Shown: positions 61,928 through 64,000 of the stretch, piece by piece
How the letters are laid out: every line of letters begins with the position of its first letter
Numbering within the stretch: the stretch's first letter is position 1
From: JBHJHP01 sp042219855
GTDB lineage: Bacteria > Bacteroidota > Bacteroidia > Bacteroidales > UBA5342
Assembly: GCF_042219855.1 (NCBI RefSeq)
Contig: NZ_JBHJHP010000001.1
Location: 806,001 to 870,000, forward strand
Direction of reading: 5' to 3'
Length of the DNA stretch: 64,000 nucleotides
Program-made: the position numbers and the translations under genes
The notes under the pieces: generated by a model
The model's database searches: none
Told to the model about the DNA's origin: nothing
The model's input: the letters and a program-made list of their open reading frames with translations, nothing else

Positions 61928-63358
61928 CTATCTATTAGAAAGCTTTTTTAATATCTCAATTGATTTCTTAATTGGACCTTTTTGACGATAAATATAAAAT
62001 GCTATTACTATTATAAACCATATTGGGGAAATAAAACTTCCGAAAAAACTTCCAGTTAAAATAAAAAGAAATATCAATCCAAATTCGATCATACTTTCTT
62101 TAACTATGTTAACTTTTATATACTTTGAAAGCCACAATTCCGCTAAAAAAGTTCGTAAGCCTAAAACAACTACTACAGAGGCCATTAAATAGTCTAAACT
62201 TCTGTATACTAACGTAAATATTAAAGTCAAAATCAAACTTACAGCTAGAGCCCAAAGATTTACGTGTAATAATAATTTTTCTTTTCGCAGAACTTTTAAA
62301 AAAGTATTATTTAATAATGCCATTTTCCCTTCGAAAAAGCAAATCGGAAATACAAACACAAAATATATCAATCCTTCTTTATACGAAGGAAGCCATTTAT
62401 TTAGAACAACCTGAAGCGGATAATAAAAAATTAACAGGGATAATAAAAAAGGAGACAATAAATCTCGAATAGAATTATAATATTTTGAAATCTGTCGGTC
62501 ATCCATCTTACGTAACAATGGATATAATACGACTCCAACAGCATTTATAAAAACCATCATCAATCTTGCTGCACTTAAGGTAAGTGAAATCTTTCCAAAA
62601 GTTATAATGTCCCACGCCCTCTCCACTCCTAATCTGATGATACCAATCATTAATACGCTTGCAAGATTTGCAAACATTAGTTTAATACCCGATTTTAAAT
62701 TTTCAATAATATCATAGATATCTATTAAAAAGGTTTTTAATTTTAATTCTGTAATTTCTTTTACAAGATAAATTGCATAAGCCAACGAAATTACTTTTGC
62801 AATTACGTCAGCAACAACCAAGAGTTTATAACTCTTATATCCTACAACTAATAAAACAATAATAAAAAATACATAGATAAACCTATCCATTATCATCACA
62901 AAGGCATAGTCCTTAATTCTATTTGTAGCCTGAAGTACATAAACTAACATCCACCTCATATTTGTTGCCACCAGGCAAAATGTAATTAAACGAATTACAT
63001 ACTTTCTATCATCACCTAAATTTAAGTTTAAAGTTGTTAAATAAATAAGTACAGAGAAGATCAACTGTATTATAAATAGTAAATAGAATTGTCCATTTAA
63101 ACTTTGTTTATTCAGATCATTATAATTCTGCCCTCCATAACGGAGATATATACCGTCACACCAACCAAAATGCAGAAATCCAACATAAGTAGAATAAAAC
63201 AAATAAAGTTGCCAGTAACTATATTCTTTAACACCTAATACTTTTGGTAAAACCAGACTTGTTAACAGCGATACAATTAATACAAGTAGATTACTAAGTA
63301 TTGCATAAGAAAGATTGGAAAAAAATTTTTGAAATAAATGACTGGACTGTAATCTCAT
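61928..63358 (-). CDS. Wzx-type polysaccharide flippase
   Basis: 476 residues with about twelve to fourteen membrane segments of the MATE/MOP superfamily (for example SYAILSNLLVLIVSLLTSLVLPKVLGVKEYSYWQLYLFYSTYVGF). It turns lipid-linked repeat units over to the periplasmic face for the Wzy-type polymerase further along. It follows the glycosyltransferase 2 gene with only 1 base between. Confidence 0.9.
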   Translation of the reverse strand: MRLQSSHLFQKFFSNLSYAILSNLLVLIVSLLTSLVLPKVLGVKEYSYWQLYLFYSTYVGFLHFGWCDGIYLRYGGQNYNDLNKQSLNGQFYLLFIIQLIFSVLIYLTTLNLNLGDDRKYVIRLITFCLVATNMRWMLVYVLQATNRIKDYAFVMIMDRFIYVFFIIVLLVVGYKSYKLLVVADVIAKVISLAYAIYLVKEITELKLKTFLIDIYDIIENLKSGIKLMFANLASVLMIGIIRLGVERAWDIITFGKISLTLSAARLMMVFINAVGVVLYPLLRKMDDRQISKYYNSIRDLLSPFLLSLLIFYYPLQVVLNKWLPSYKEGLIYFVFVFPICFFEGKMALLNNTFLKVLRKEKLLLHVNLWALAVSLILTLIFTLVYRSLDYLMASVVVVLGLRTFLAELWLSKYIKVNIVKESMIEFGLIFLFILTGSFFGSFISPIWFIIVIAFYIYRQKGPIKKSIEILKKLSNR

Positions 63359-63359
63359 C

Positions 63360-64000
63360 TTAAAACCTTCCCGATAATATTTGAAATTTCAAAAATAAAG
63401 TCCCTTTAATCGTATTTCTCTTCAATAAAGGATGCATACATAACTTCAAACGACCTGAAATCTTAGTATTTAAACTTAATATTTTGAATAATTTATTTTG
63501 TAATGTACTATCTAATTGATCTTTATATCCTGCTAAAATTTCAGAAATTACCTTAGAGTAAAAATTAGATTCATCTTTTAATTCCCTAAATTTAGTCGTA
63601 ATAATTGTGTATATAGATTTATTTACACCAAATACATTCGTTTGATGCTGTCTGTATAAAATACAAGGTTCCGGATCGTAAACTATCTTTCCAAGATAAA
63701 CATGTAATAAAGGAATCCAATAATCATGCGCAACGGTAATTTTAGGAATATTTGATTTTATTATCTTCATCGAAGCATAGTTTACAACCATTGTACAACC
63801 ATGAACAAAACCCTGAGTTATAGCCATTTCCTGCTCAGGGACCTTTACTTTTCCTGAAGGATGTAACAGACCTGTTTTAACTAAATTTTCATCAGTTAAA
63901 TAACAATTTGAAAAATAAAGTGTAGGGATTTCACTTGATTTAATCTTTTCCGTTGCAACATATAATTTATTATTTAACCATAAATCATCCTGATCAGAAA
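63360..64000 (-). CDS. Glycosyltransferase family 2, C-terminal part (cut by window edge)
   Basis: The frame is open to the right edge, so the gene's start lies outside; about 213 residues are seen. At the edge the segment SDQDDLWLNNK is the GT2 metal-binding motif region (DXD-like SDQDD), followed by LYFSNCYLTDENLVKTG, GFVHGCTMVVNY, and IPKITVAHDYWIPLLH with the HDYW motif of the rhamnosyl/galactosyl transferase-like GT2 group. Cytoplasmic. The first seen gene of the polysaccharide operon. Confidence 0.9.
   Translation of the reverse strand, partial: SDQDDLWLNNKLYVATEKIKSSEIPTLYFSNCYLTDENLVKTGLLHPSGKVKVPEQEMAITQGFVHGCTMVVNYASMKIIKSNIPKITVAHDYWIPLLHVYLGKIVYDPEPCILYRQHQTNVFGVNKSIYTIITTKFRELKDESNFYSKVISEILAGYKDQLDSTLQNKLFKILSLNTKISGRLKLCMHPLLKRNTIKGTLFLKFQILSGRF

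Overview
The window looks like a chromosome segment of a Bacteroidota bacterium, most likely a fermentative or facultatively anaerobic member of the Bacteroidales/Marinilabiliales side. The evidence is a SusC/RagA-type TonB-dependent receptor, fasciclin and DUF3857 lipoproteins or secreted proteins, the rpmB-rpmG-DUF4295 ribosomal operon typical of the phylum, TAnnTTTG-type -7 promoter boxes, and a PFOR / ATP-PEPCK / Na+-pumping oxaloacetate decarboxylase core. The family placement is inference; no rRNA or tRNA gene is present to fix it.

Layout. 1-9.1 kb (mostly minus strand): the N-terminal part of acetyl-CoA synthetase, a fasciclin-domain lipoprotein, the oadG-oadA-oadB sodium-pump decarboxylase operon, a TIGR01777 epimerase and rimO. 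9.1-13.6 kb: ftsY, the ribosomal operon rpmB-rpmG-DUF4295 with a clear terminator, and hflK-hflC followed by a secreted metallo-beta-lactamase-fold hydrolase. 13.8-18.5 kb: RidA, a zinc alcohol dehydrogenase, a glutathione peroxidase/OhrR-type redox pair with palindromic operator candidates, MarC, an NTF2-like protein and a cupin. 18.9-26 kb: envelope proteins of poorly known function, including a SusC-like receptor without SusD, a PstS-like lipoprotein without Pst transporter genes, a truncated DUF2007-like ORF, and two larger gene-poor gaps.

26.1-37.4 kb is the most unusual part. It holds a HupE/UreJ + DUF6702 pair, then a 1083-residue secreted TPR/MORN-repeat protein, an apparently active DUF3857-transglutaminase protein, and a second DUF3857 protein in which the catalytic triad positions are replaced. 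Facing them is a protein that seems to join an HEGRH metallopeptidase-like domain, a beta-propeller and an outer-membrane barrel. 37.4-50.5 kb: a cytoplasmic GH13 enzyme, an Rrf2 regulator with three cysteines, a fused aminolipid acyltransferase (OlsF/GlsF-like), pckA, a YccS-like membrane protein, a lipoprotein/PepSY-TM pair, a dienelactone hydrolase, a TraB/GumN protein, and an AAA ATPase with a Walker B glutamate-to-glutamine change and repeated motifs upstream. 50.5-54.6 kb: nifJ (pyruvate:ferredoxin oxidoreductase) and a DUF2059 protein.

54.6-64 kb is a visibly AT-rich minus-strand surface-polysaccharide operon. It contains a GT2 (cut by the window edge), a Wzx-type flippase, an outer-membrane barrel protein, two GT4 enzymes, an O-antigen ligase/polymerase with an extra C-terminal domain, and a PglC/PglD/PglE-like trio. 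The trio suggests a bacillosamine-type amino sugar as the initiating or a component sugar. Central metabolism genes (acs, oadGAB, pckA, nifJ) together describe a pyruvate/oxaloacetate/PEP/acetyl-CoA node with Na+-coupled energy conservation.
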